This document shows, piece by piece, positions 7,601-14,805 of a stretch of 36,303 nt of DNA (the stretch's first letter is position 1; each line of letters begins with the position of its first letter). Both the position numbers and the translations under genes were made by a program. The notes beneath the pieces were generated by a model. That model saw only the letters and a program-made list of their open reading frames with translations. It did no database searches and had not been told where the DNA came from. This DNA is from a virus, in the IMG/VR virus record IMGVR_UViG_3300044609_000380, positions 1 through 36,303 of that record. One strand, given 5' to 3'.

Positions 7601-10600
7601 ACTTGATGTAGTCCATGCCAGCATTACGGGCGGCCACCCAGGACTTGGTAGCCTGGTAGATCCGGAGTGCGATCTTCGAGGCTTGATAAACCACGAAGTT
7701 CGACAATCCGGTTATGGCCTCGAATACCTTGCCCTTGGGATCGGTAGCGGCAATGACCTTCTTAAGGATGGCTTCGACCCGGTCGGGGCGTTGATTGCGC
7801 TCAGCCTCAGCCTCAGCGGCTCGTTGTTTCCGCAGCTGGACTAGGCGGCGGGCTGCTCGCTCTTCGGCATTTCTGAGAGTTTGCGAAGCAGTCGCAGCTG
7901 CTTGGCTTGCAGGGCCTGCTCGTTGCGCTCCTCGAAGCTCAGCACTTCGTCGAGCAATCTGCTCAACTTGGTTGCCGTACCCAGCTTCGGCGAGGATGCG
8001 TCGATATTCTCCATCGGCAAGAAGCGTAGCGAAATCTGGAGTGCCGGCAATAGCTTCCTCGGTAAGGTCTCCAGCCCTTAGAATCTCAACAGCGTTACGA
8101 GTTTCTCCGCGTCGATCCTGAAGTTCGTACAGCGTCTTGGCCCAACTCCATACCGTTTCCTGAACCTCTGCTGGGGTCCATTGGTCGCCGGTTAGCTCGG
8201 TGAGATACTCCGCTGTGGCCCTTACCTTTGCCGACATAGCAAGGTAGCCCGTGCCTTTGCCGGGATCTGTGCCAGTAGCGTTCAGACTTCCAGCAAACAT
8301 GGCCTGATCGACCAGCGCAAAGTTTGCCATCCACGCGTCGTTAGTCACCTCGTTGACTACGCCACGCAGGTTCAACATGAATGAGTTGACCTTAGGCCCA
8401 CTAAGAGTGATGGAGGTCGGGTCTTCAGAACTCAGTGCCCGAACCGAGTTGTTGATCCAGGCGTCAAGAACGCTTTGCTCTCCTTTGTTTCCCTGCACTG
8501 AACGGCCCATGACCGAGACGATGGCAGCGCGATCGGTTGGGCGGCCGGCAAGGTTCCAATTTTTCCAGACGTTAAGCGCGTTAATCAGGTTGTTTTCAAC
8601 GCTGGTTTGAGGGCTCAGACCTGCTAGCAATGCAGCAAATCGAGGAGCATCGACTCCAAAAACATCGATTAACGCCTCGGCCGATTTTCGATACCAGCCT
8701 CGTTTCACTGCTCCACCTAGGGCAGCAGCAGCAAACTCAGAGACAGATGGCAGTTGATCAAACAGGTCAACGAATCGTTTTTTGGTATCCGACCGCAGCT
8801 TGCGGCGTTCCTCTGGAATAAGGTGACGAGCCTTCTGCTTGTATCCGCGCAGTTTTCCGTCATCGATTATTTCAGATACGGATCGTCCTAAAACTAGGTC
8901 AGTTTCAAACTGCTCACGCACCGCGTCCAGATTGACACGCGCAGCCTGCTTCTCGTTGAGGTTGGTGCGAATGTATTCGATTGCGGCATCGATTGCTTGA
9001 GTGACCGCCTTGCCAGCGCGTAAGGCGTTTTGAGCGGTAATCAGTGCGCCGTTCCAGATGAGTGCCGGGATTCCAAGCACAGCATCGAAAGTTCCGCCGG
9101 TATCAATCTTGAGGTTTTCCAGCTTGGAGATTATTTGGGCTACCTTACTGATTGGCGCCACCTTCGGAGCCACCTTTTCAACCCTCGCCTCATCAGCCAA
9201 CTCCTGTTCCCGCTCTTGAATGGCCGTATCCCGGGCCTCCTCAACGCGTTCTAGCAGCTGCCCGACCAGCTCATCTACCTCAGTATCGCGGCCTTCATCA
9301 TCCAACTCAGAGTCATCAATGACGCCGCTAGCCTCCAGCTTACGCGCCATGGCTTTAACCTGGCGCTTGGTCATGTCGGAGCCTTCATCCTCCAACTTCT
9401 GCTTGGCTTGGCCAATGGGGCCGACGTCGATCTCTTGCTCAGCTTGAGCCAGGCGGGCTTCCTCGGCGGCTTGAAGTTCGGCTTCGGTGGGTTCGGCGAC
9501 TACAGGTTCGGCGGGTGCAGGTGCTAGCTTCTTCTCTAATTCCTGAAGCCGCTCTTCATTGAGGCGACCCAAACGGCCGCGTTTCTGCTTGGTGATACGA
9601 AGCTCGTTGAGTTCGGCCTCCTCCGAGATTGTAGGTGCAGGCGCAAGACGAACGCCACGTTTTGCCGCCCGCATTTCAGCCTGCTTTTCCGCGACCGATT
9701 TACTGACTGCTGGCGCCATGTATCCCTGCGGCACAGACTGAGGGTACTGCTTACGAAGAAATTCAATCCGCGCTTCCGGCAGTCGATTCAGCGTTTCGAC
9801 CTTTAGTTGCTTTCCAGACTCAGCAGCATTCCGAATCGCCTGCCAATGTTCGAGATTCGAGTCTTCACGTGAAAACTGTTCGCGTACCTCGGCTTGGGTA
9901 GCTTTGTTGTCCCGGGCAATTTCTTTGACCCGTGCGTCGTAGTATTGCTGCTCGGTGAGTTCATCATCGGGCTTGGAACCAATAGGAGCGGGCTTAGGCG
10001 CAGGCCTCGGCGTTTCGCCAGCCACGGCCTCCTGCTTGTCGCGCAGTATAAACCCTTCGTCTGAAGGGTATCCTGTAACCTGCGATTTCTCTTGCAGCAG
10101 AAACTGGTCGGTTTCTTGAAGGCGCCCAGAGCTGGTGCGGAGAACCAACCTCTGTCCTGGTGCCAGCTTTTTGATCTCATACAACCCTTTGCCGACAGCT
10201 GTGGCCTTGGCCTTGAGCTTCCGGAGAAGGCTGTTTATTCGTGCTGGAGTGTACTCGGGGGCGGGAGTCGGAGTAGGCGCTACTGGAGTAGGGGCAGGGG
10301 TTACCGGGGCCGCAACCGGCGCCGACACTGGAGTCGCCGTAGCCTCCACCTCCGGCATCGTAATCGTCACCGAAGGCACAGTCAGTACCGCCGGCTTCTG
10401 TGAAGTTCCACCCTTCGTCTGCCTTGATAGCTGTTTGATTTGGGCGCGAACCTGAAGGCCGTGTTTACGCACTTCCTCTGGAGTCATTCCAGATGCCTCA
10501 ACTGCCCAGTTCAAGTAATCCGCGTCGTTCTTAGACGGTTTCGGCTGCGTCACAATGTACGCAGCTAGATCAAAATCGCTGTCAAATGTCGGAACGTAGG

Positions 10601-12389
10601 TATCTAGCGCGAAGCTGTAGCGCGGCTTAGCACCGGCAAGATTCTTGGGGAGCTTCGTGGATGTGGTGACCTCGACCACCGGAGCTGGCGCTACCCGTGC
10701 CTTTACTTGCCGTACTTCTTGCGGGGTGACTTGGACTTCGGCCCCGCTGCTTTCGGCAGGCCGCCCTCCTTGATCCACTTGTCGCAGTCCCACTTCGATT
10801 GGGGGTTGCTGCTCTTCTGCGCGTAGCACGCCTTCATTTGGGCCTTGTTCTTGAACGGCACTGGATATGGTAGGTTGAGTTTGTATTGCAGCAGGCTCAA
10901 CCCCACCCAATCGGGCGCGGTAACCTGCAAGAGTGATAGCACCCTCTTCGCTCAGCAGGCCGGCATCTTCGGCCGTGAGTAACTGGTCGAGTTCATCCTG
11001 CTCGTCGGGAGCTAGGCCGGTTTCGGAATCGACAGTTGCGGCGGGGGCGGCGGCGGGGGTAGGCGCGGGGGTCGGAGTTACGACGGCCTGCGGTTCTGGT
11101 GCAGGTGCAACCACCGGGGCGGGCACAGGGGCCACCTCTTCGGCCGGCATAGGAATCCCAGCTTCCTGAGACGTCCGCAGGACATCTTCAGCTGTGATCT
11201 CGGGCTCAATGTCGATCGGGCCGGTGGGTTGAGGACCGTCTTCAAGACCTGCAACCGTTGAGCTAGCACGCGGCAGCGGGTTTGTCGGATCACCTCCAAG
11301 TGCTTCGTTTGCAGCACCAGCTAATTTAGCATTGCGGCTTGAACCAACGAGACCGCCAACGATGCCTCCAGATAGGGAACCAACGAAGCCCGCTTGTGCA
11401 ACGCCATCAAGCCATCCGCGTTCGGGATCGTAGACCGCAGCTGCGGCAATGTTTCCTCCAAGCTGCTCAGCTGATTCTTGGACGCCCTCAGTGGCCAGCG
11501 CCTCGACAGCGCCCCGGACACGTTCAGCACCTGTGGCTCCAAGGAATTTACTTTGGAACTTTGCAGACTTAGGCACCAAACTTTCGGCCAGTCGAGTTCC
11601 GATGCCTCCAATCTGGCCGGTGACGAAACGCCTTGCCACCTTGGGTGCAACACCCAACAAACCCTCGGTAGCGGCGCCAATCGGAGCGGCTGTGATAAAT
11701 GCCAAGTTTTTCGTCTGCTCGCGGCGATCTTGAAGATCCGCAGCGACATCGTACTGCCGGTTTGCCAGAGCCTCGGAAATACGACGGTTGATCGTGGCAT
11801 CAGCGTCTTCAGCTGCTGATTCACCTGATTGGAGGCCGTAAGATACAGCAGCCCCAAGAGGAGCGGCTGGACCAGCAATCAACGCAGCTGGAAGTGTAGC
11901 AACCGTACTTCCAATGCCGCCCATAATTTGAGCGGGTATGGACTCTCGCACGCCAGGGAGACCCGGGTAGGTTTCTTTTCCAAACTCTTGAATGGATTGA
12001 CCGGCGCGGTAAAGAGGCTCTTGCTCCAGTGGGACTTCGGCAGTCTGCTCAATCTTCCTTCCGGTGTAAGGATTGATTGTTGGAGGAGGAAAAAACGTAG
12101 CGGCCCTAGCTGCTCCCTTGAGTGTTACGCCGGTTCCCTCAAGCGCCATGCGCGGCAACTCGGAGAGTGTGTTAAGCGCGGTCTCGACGGCTCCATACTC
12201 GCCCGCACGGTACTTAGCCGCCTCCAGCTGCTCAGTCTCGCCGGCCATTTCTTGCTGCCGCCGCTGGATTAGGTTTTGCTGGATCTGCTTTCGATTCTGC
12301 TTAACGAAGTCGAATGCTTGTTCTTGGGTGTAATCTTCAGGGAATACTACGGTTCCAAGCTCCGTTCCAAAATCGACTTCGATGGGCAT
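4620..12389 (-). CDS. giant polyvalent/internal virion protein, 2589 aa
   Basis: This one frame takes a fifth of the window. Residues 1-38 ('GTVVFPEDYTQEQAFDFV') resemble the short N-terminal domain common on large phage ejected proteins. Residues about 110-350 are Gly/Ala-rich with membrane-like stretches. Several Pro/Ala/Thr linkers follow (about 410-470, 500-560, 700-730, 930-990). Residues about 1210-1420 form a conserved domain ('FAALLAGLSPQTSVENN', 'GRSVQGNKGEQSVLDAW', 'SGPKVNSFMLNLRG', 'TNDAWMANF'). Helical duplicated modules lie around 1090-1130 and 1545-1590. Near 2270-2295 is a hydrophobic segment ('AAFGTALGIFAGALFLG'), then 'YSIRFGNTYVSYRQMGFGG', which resembles the C-terminal domain (LPD38-like) of large polyvalent proteins. 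Such proteins travel in the capsid and enter the host. Gene order after two internal proteins fits that. Enzymatic activity is not proven. Confidence 0.85.
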   Translation of the reverse strand: MPIEVDFGTELGTVVFPEDYTQEQAFDFVKQNRKQIQQNLIQRRQQEMAGETEQLEAAKYRAGEYGAVETALNTLSELPRMALEGTGVTLKGAARAATFFPPPTINPYTGRKIEQTAEVPLEQEPLYRAGQSIQEFGKETYPGLPGVRESIPAQIMGGIGSTVATLPAALIAGPAAPLGAAVSYGLQSGESAAEDADATINRRISEALANRQYDVAADLQDRREQTKNLAFITAAPIGAATEGLLGVAPKVARRFVTGQIGGIGTRLAESLVPKSAKFQSKFLGATGAERVRGAVEALATEGVQESAEQLGGNIAAAAVYDPERGWLDGVAQAGFVGSLSGGIVGGLVGSSRNAKLAGAANEALGGDPTNPLPRASSTVAGLEDGPQPTGPIDIEPEITAEDVLRTSQEAGIPMPAEEVAPVPAPVVAPAPEPQAVVTPTPAPTPAAAPAATVDSETGLAPDEQDELDQLLTAEDAGLLSEEGAITLAGYRARLGGVEPAAIQTQPTISSAVQEQGPNEGVLRAEEQQPPIEVGLRQVDQGGRPAESSGAEVQVTPQEVRQVKARVAPAPVVEVTTSTKLPKNLAGAKPRYSFALDTYVPTFDSDFDLAAYIVTQPKPSKNDADYLNWAVEASGMTPEEVRKHGLQVRAQIKQLSRQTKGGTSQKPAVLTVPSVTITMPEVEATATPVSAPVAAPVTPAPTPVAPTPTPAPEYTPARINSLLRKLKAKATAVGKGLYEIKKLAPGQRLVLRTSSGRLQETDQFLLQEKSQVTGYPSDEGFILRDKQEAVAGETPRPAPKPAPIGSKPDDELTEQQYYDARVKEIARDNKATQAEVREQFSREDSNLEHWQAIRNAAESGKQLKVETLNRLPEARIEFLRKQYPQSVPQGYMAPAVSKSVAEKQAEMRAAKRGVRLAPAPTISEEAELNELRITKQKRGRLGRLNEERLQELEKKLAPAPAEPVVAEPTEAELQAAEEARLAQAEQEIDVGPIGQAKQKLEDEGSDMTKRQVKAMARKLEASGVIDDSELDDEGRDTEVDELVGQLLERVEEARDTAIQEREQELADEARVEKVAPKVAPISKVAQIISKLENLKIDTGGTFDAVLGIPALIWNGALITAQNALRAGKAVTQAIDAAIEYIRTNLNEKQAARVNLDAVREQFETDLVLGRSVSEIIDDGKLRGYKQKARHLIPEERRKLRSDTKKRFVDLFDQLPSVSEFAAAALGGAVKRGWYRKSAEALIDVFGVDAPRFAALLAGLSPQTSVENNLINALNVWKNWNLAGRPTDRAAIVSVMGRSVQGNKGEQSVLDAWINNSVRALSSEDPTSITLSGPKVNSFMLNLRGVVNEVTNDAWMANFALVDQAMFAGSLNATGTDPGKGTGYLAMSAKVRATAEYLTELTGDQWTPAEVQETVWSWAKTLYELQDRRGETRNAVEILRAGDLTEEAIAGTPDFATLLADGEYRRILAEAGYGNQVEQIARRSAELRGAQRAGPASQAAATASQTLRNAEERAARRLVQLRKQRAAEAEAERNQRPDRVEAILKKVIAATDPKGKVFEAITGLSNFVVYQASKIALRIYQATKSWVAARNAGMDYIKSHVQLSNEAETAANFEEYIKAFPNQEIPAGTPERPQPPSPDVRVPSRGLFLGDISTDTDENWASEARKWVDFYKGNLERAFQFVLTADIDNAFKEYILGEIIQRNQLDIARAKGDVETMRALNLEKRLADSKKSLGAVTAKAMAARNLSQERFWWAQPAMIYRNLIRKRQDELIPFSKIESEQVRKWLTESGREAVNQIREAMKKADAVFAREFRKIKQVPGEPEGPPIEIKWQDILTKALDTQGSVRQKMLQVILADPRLRNLSPAGIAEITNLLTNAWETKRNQIFRAEFQKKVPLPNVKPDVREKLFRSLPRILKYANIARATPGSFSIQDGPDTFLLWNQAFRDAVAPEFGVAELNGITARKITDLAQKAQAQSGVNRNEIIQQMFRLMAREGGVKFSDALRDYWYAAVLSGLRTQVDNGANVFNGFLNTAMFATMAKKDAGFIAYSSLKGLAEGIQDFWPILWKGELFRSANFNPDQPGSALEGLGESRNLFAKGISQFKYVSRLITALDHINALMSDSSAKAYALRKLYGTEVARQYLTPSPDVVAVARARAIAEGTRPELVNKRTREIIQENLPVEILLTSKEIREMATFTEIPQGLLGSLYRGLDQAAQGKTLYKVLSGTNFLRFAANSANEILNFALPVALYRWYQSAPGRSEGEYGLKFSESRRDLILAKAAFGTALGIFAGALFLGDDDKEEDRNMDITGSFKSLDPNKRKQLLSEGRQPYSIRFGNTYVSYRQMGFGGVLATIGELRDRQLFSPDKWSQENIVDKVLDGAAAGMFIVKDSTAISGLTELLGFANAYKYDTDEFIEKSFPRYVSRLAGSLVPNILKEVDAWSDPSIFKTEAGNLGYEYFLQQVPFGRREIGPGPILNVLGEPVKVERYPWSRWAKEREDDTAWSTLGSLASKGVFMPVPAITVKVNENGTRRELTREEKYSYQQAVGQGYRKFIEQNRERLLALPPAQASDFIDKNADRIRRNARTNLKNSF
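10703..10861 (-). CDS. 52-codon gene-like frame embedded inside the giant gene
   Basis: In a different minus-strand frame, within a Gln/Pro/Val-rich linker of the giant gene, a frame starting at GTG (10859-10861) encodes 'MPFKNKAQMKACYAQK' ... 'SKWDCDKWIKEGGLPK' and a basic tail ending 'SPRKKYGK', with a stop at 10703-10705. P-F-K-x-K-A-Q-x-x-A-C-Y-A ... W-D-C-x-x-W is a pattern I recognise from small stand-alone phage proteins of unknown function. The giant frame here is low-complexity. It is therefore either a true overlapping gene or a former gene that was absorbed, frameshifted, into the linker. No clear Shine-Dalgarno precedes the GTG. Confidence 0.5.
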   Translation of the reverse strand: MPFKNKAQMKACYAQKSSNPQSKWDCDKWIKEGGLPKAAGPKSKSPRKKYGK

Positions 12390-12390
12390 A

Positions 12391-13596
12391 TCAGAGTTCT
12401 ACGGGGTTTTCGCTATCTAGCTGGTTCAGGATGAGGTCCAAGTCTTCCGGTGACAACTGGATTGGTCCGGAAGGTGCGGCCGGAGAGTTAGTCGTTGGAA
12501 TGCCGGGTTGAATTACAGGAGCACCAAGCGGTGCCGGCCGTCGAGGCAGCGTTCCCATGGCTTGTTCAAGAGTAAACCTCTTGACTTGCTGAGCTGCCGC
12601 TTCAGCGCGGTTCTTGGGTTTTCCGGTAGCAGGCGTGCCGCCAAGGGCTTCAGCGCGCCGCAAGCGTTCGTTTTCCAACCGGGTTATGGCATCAGCTACG
12701 CTAAGGCCGGTTGATTCGTCCCCAAAACCAAACGTATCAGGGCGTACATCAATGTCTCCTGTCTTGGTTCGATAGACATTAACTTCACCTGCGTCTCTAG
12801 CGCCTAGCGTCCTGAGCTTCTTCAGCGCCGCGTCAATGTCATCGTTAATGCCTGGCTCTTTGTCAGGGGCAGCTAGCAATGAAGCCTCATAAGCACGAGC
12901 TTCTTCTGGCGTTCCTTCAAACTTTCGTTTGCGACCCTCTGGCCCTTCTTCGATGATAATCTTGGGTCCCTTTAACGCCGCAGCCCTCGGGTTTGGTCCA
13001 ACGTAGGCGTACTTGCTTCCACCGATGGTAGTCTGAGGATACTGAGACATATCCTGCTGTCCCTCAAGAATACCGAACATGGTCGGCCGGCCAGTAATCT
13101 GATCTTCGACCGCTCCTGGAAGTTTAACCAAACCACGACGTGCTAGCGCATTTTCAATGGTTGATTCCCGTTGAAGTTTTCGAGCAAGCCCCTGATTAAA
13201 TGCAGTCTTAAATTCTGGGCTTTCAGTTATTTCCGCAGCCAGCGGCTCGGTGATGTTAAACTCACCAGCTCGCAAGCCGTAAGCTGAACTCAGGTTTTGA
13301 GCCTTCAACCTTTGATCGCGCTTCAAAGCGGATCCCGCGTAGTCGGGTTCGCCTTCAGGATTCAAAATCAAATCCTGCCCGAATTGACCGGATGCCGCAT
13401 CAAGCCGCGCTTTAATACGTTCCCTCAACGCAGCCTCCCGGTCAGCGCCCATCTGAGTGTAATACTGTCCTCGCATCCGCGTCTCTTCAGCACGCTGCGC
13501 TGCTGCTTCCTCCCTGGCCTGGCGTTGATTCGCCAGCTGGAGTCCTGCGAGGTACGATTGCCCGATGTTTTCGAGTCCTGAGAAGGGGTTTGCCAT
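12391..13596 (-). CDS. putative internal virion protein, 401 aa
   Basis: The chosen ATG (13594-13596) begins 'MANPFSGLENIGQSYLAGLQ' and follows the previous gene's stop at 13601 by four bases. An upstream in-frame extension lies inside that gene and is rejected. The N-terminal 80 residues are a charged, Gln/Arg/Glu-rich helix ('ANQRQAREEAAAQRAEETRM'). The rest is a mixture of charged helices and Pro-rich turns, and the C-terminus ('PEDLDLILNQLDSENPVEL') is acidic. There are no membrane segments or catalytic motifs. Between the Gly-rich 250-aa gene and the 2589-aa gene, it sits where podoviruses encode internal core or ejected proteins. That role is inferred from position. Confidence 0.75.
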   Translation of the reverse strand: MANPFSGLENIGQSYLAGLQLANQRQAREEAAAQRAEETRMRGQYYTQMGADREAALRERIKARLDAASGQFGQDLILNPEGEPDYAGSALKRDQRLKAQNLSSAYGLRAGEFNITEPLAAEITESPEFKTAFNQGLARKLQRESTIENALARRGLVKLPGAVEDQITGRPTMFGILEGQQDMSQYPQTTIGGSKYAYVGPNPRAAALKGPKIIIEEGPEGRKRKFEGTPEEARAYEASLLAAPDKEPGINDDIDAALKKLRTLGARDAGEVNVYRTKTGDIDVRPDTFGFGDESTGLSVADAITRLENERLRRAEALGGTPATGKPKNRAEAAAQQVKRFTLEQAMGTLPRRPAPLGAPVIQPGIPTTNSPAAPSGPIQLSPEDLDLILNQLDSENPVEL

Positions 13597-13600
13597 AAGA

Positions 13601-14353
13601 TTAGATCGTTTTCGGCATGATGCTCTGTTGCATTGCAACATTGCTGCTTCCAGGGCTTGCGGCACCTCCCATTTGTCCTAAAGCACCAAATCCAAGGTTG
13701 GTCAATCCAGATCCTAGCGATCCAAGGTACTGGCTTCCAACACCGCCTGCGCTTGCCATATTATACGACCCAAGCAAAGCGGCTTGTTTTTTGGCGCGTT
13801 CATCAGCTCTCAAGTTTGCAAGCATCTGAGGCGTAAACTCGTAATTCGCCAGCTGCGACAGCGGCGTGGTTCCTAGAATGTTTGAAAACTGTTGATTACC
13901 CTCCCGCTGAAGATCCAGTGAAGTCCTACCTAGGTCTCGCGCCGTTAGGTTGCGAGCCGCTTGGCTTCCAGCGTAACCGCCAGTCAAAGCCTTTGAGGCA
14001 GTATTACGTTGAATTTGGGCAGCAAGGTCAGGCGGCAATTCCCCGCGAAGCAATGACATCGCGTTCTGGGTGCGCTGAGCTTGGCCCTCCTGATAGCCGG
14101 GAATCTGGAGGCCAAGAGACTCAAGAAGCTGCGCTCGGTTGAAGGCGTTTCGTTGAGCTTCAAGCTCTCTGGTTTGAGGCGCCAGTTTCCCTGCCTCTCC
14201 CACTGCTGATCCGACGTCGAGGCCAGGCATATTCGCGACGCCGCGAGCGCCAGCGCGATCCTTGCTAGCTTGATTGGCTCCGACTGCTGCGCCGATGCCT
14301 CCGACGGCAGCTCCGGCTCCGATTCCTATAACTGCTGTGGCTACGAATGACAT
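13601..14353 (-). CDS. Gly/Ala-rich internal virion protein, 250 aa
   Basis: The N-terminus 'SFVATAVIGIGAGAAVGGIG' is a hydrophobic Gly/Ala stretch able to insert in a membrane. It is followed by a Gln/Arg/Ala helical body ('LEAQRNAFNRAQLLESLG', 'LTARDLGRTSLDLQREG') and a Gly/Ser-rich C-terminal third ('ASAGGVGSQYLGSLGSG'). Similar composition and place (next to a large internal protein) are seen in short-tailed phages for the T7 gp14-type core/ejection protein. This is analogy, not demonstrated homology. Its 5' end overlaps the 154-aa gene by 13 bases, suggesting coupled translation. Confidence 0.72.
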   Translation of the reverse strand: MSFVATAVIGIGAGAAVGGIGAAVGANQASKDRAGARGVANMPGLDVGSAVGEAGKLAPQTRELEAQRNAFNRAQLLESLGLQIPGYQEGQAQRTQNAMSLLRGELPPDLAAQIQRNTASKALTGGYAGSQAARNLTARDLGRTSLDLQREGNQQFSNILGTTPLSQLANYEFTPQMLANLRADERAKKQAALLGSYNMASAGGVGSQYLGSLGSGLTNLGFGALGQMGGAASPGSSNVAMQQSIMPKTI

Positions 14354-14805
14354 AGTAAGTATTGGTTTTGACCCACGTAAGTGAGGTCGTTCAAAAGCTC
14401 TTCGTGATCCGTCTTGTTATCCAGATTCAGGTGAACCGTGGTCCAAATGGTGTCCTCATGGATTAACAGCACGCGGCGAGTTCCTGGCTTGGTGATGCCC
14501 GAATACGGCGCTACGTAGGTCACCATGCCCTCGTTCTCGCTAACCACCGTGACCCTGCCTTTGGTGATGAAGAACGGATTGTCGAACTTATGGATGCGGC
14601 TGGTGACGACACATCCAGCCGGCATGAAGATTTCACGCACGTACATCCCCTCTGGGAACGTGTGCTTTAGCGGACACTCCTGCTGGGGAATATTCGCCAC
14701 GAACGCTTCCCACCTGTCCAGACGATCATCGAACGTGACGGTTTCGTCCGTCAGGATATCGAGCCACGTCACTGGCTGAACGGCTACTGGAAGCTCCTCA
14801 GTCAT
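14341..14805 (-). CDS. small cupin/jelly-roll-like phage protein, 154 aa
   Basis: The start ATG overlaps the stop of the 362-aa gene by one base (TGATG). The middle of the protein reads like a double-stranded beta-helix: 'EGMYVREIFMPAGCVVTSRI', 'HKFDNPFFITKGRVTV', 'VTYVAPYSGITKPGTRRVL' and 'HEDTIWTTVHLN'. The run of H-K ... I-T-K-G-R-V-x-V and P-G-T-R-R resembles cupin motifs, with His residues that could bind a metal. Phage proteins of this type recur beside tail genes with unknown function. It may be structural or a small virion-linked enzyme. Confidence 0.78.
   Translation of the reverse strand: MTEELPVAVQPVTWLDILTDETVTFDDRLDRWEAFVANIPQQECPLKHTFPEGMYVREIFMPAGCVVTSRIHKFDNPFFITKGRVTVVSENEGMVTYVAPYSGITKPGTRRVLLIHEDTIWTTVHLNLDNKTDHEELLNDLTYVGQNQYLLCHS

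Noticed and set aside
7841-8050. Minus-strand 69-aa frame with helical Leu/Lys-rich sequence inside the giant gene
   Set aside because: Unlike the 10703-10861 frame, it matches no family I know. Its helical look follows from the Ala/Arg/Gln-rich coiled region read in another frame.
10933-11169. Gly/Ala-rich plus-strand frames and GC-rich repeats
   Set aside because: They mirror the Pro/Ala/Thr linker codons of the giant protein and are not separate repeats or genes.
11321-11878. Minus-strand 185-aa frame within the giant gene
   Set aside because: Low-complexity Leu/Ser/Arg reading of the Gly/Ala-rich membrane region. No start signal or motif.
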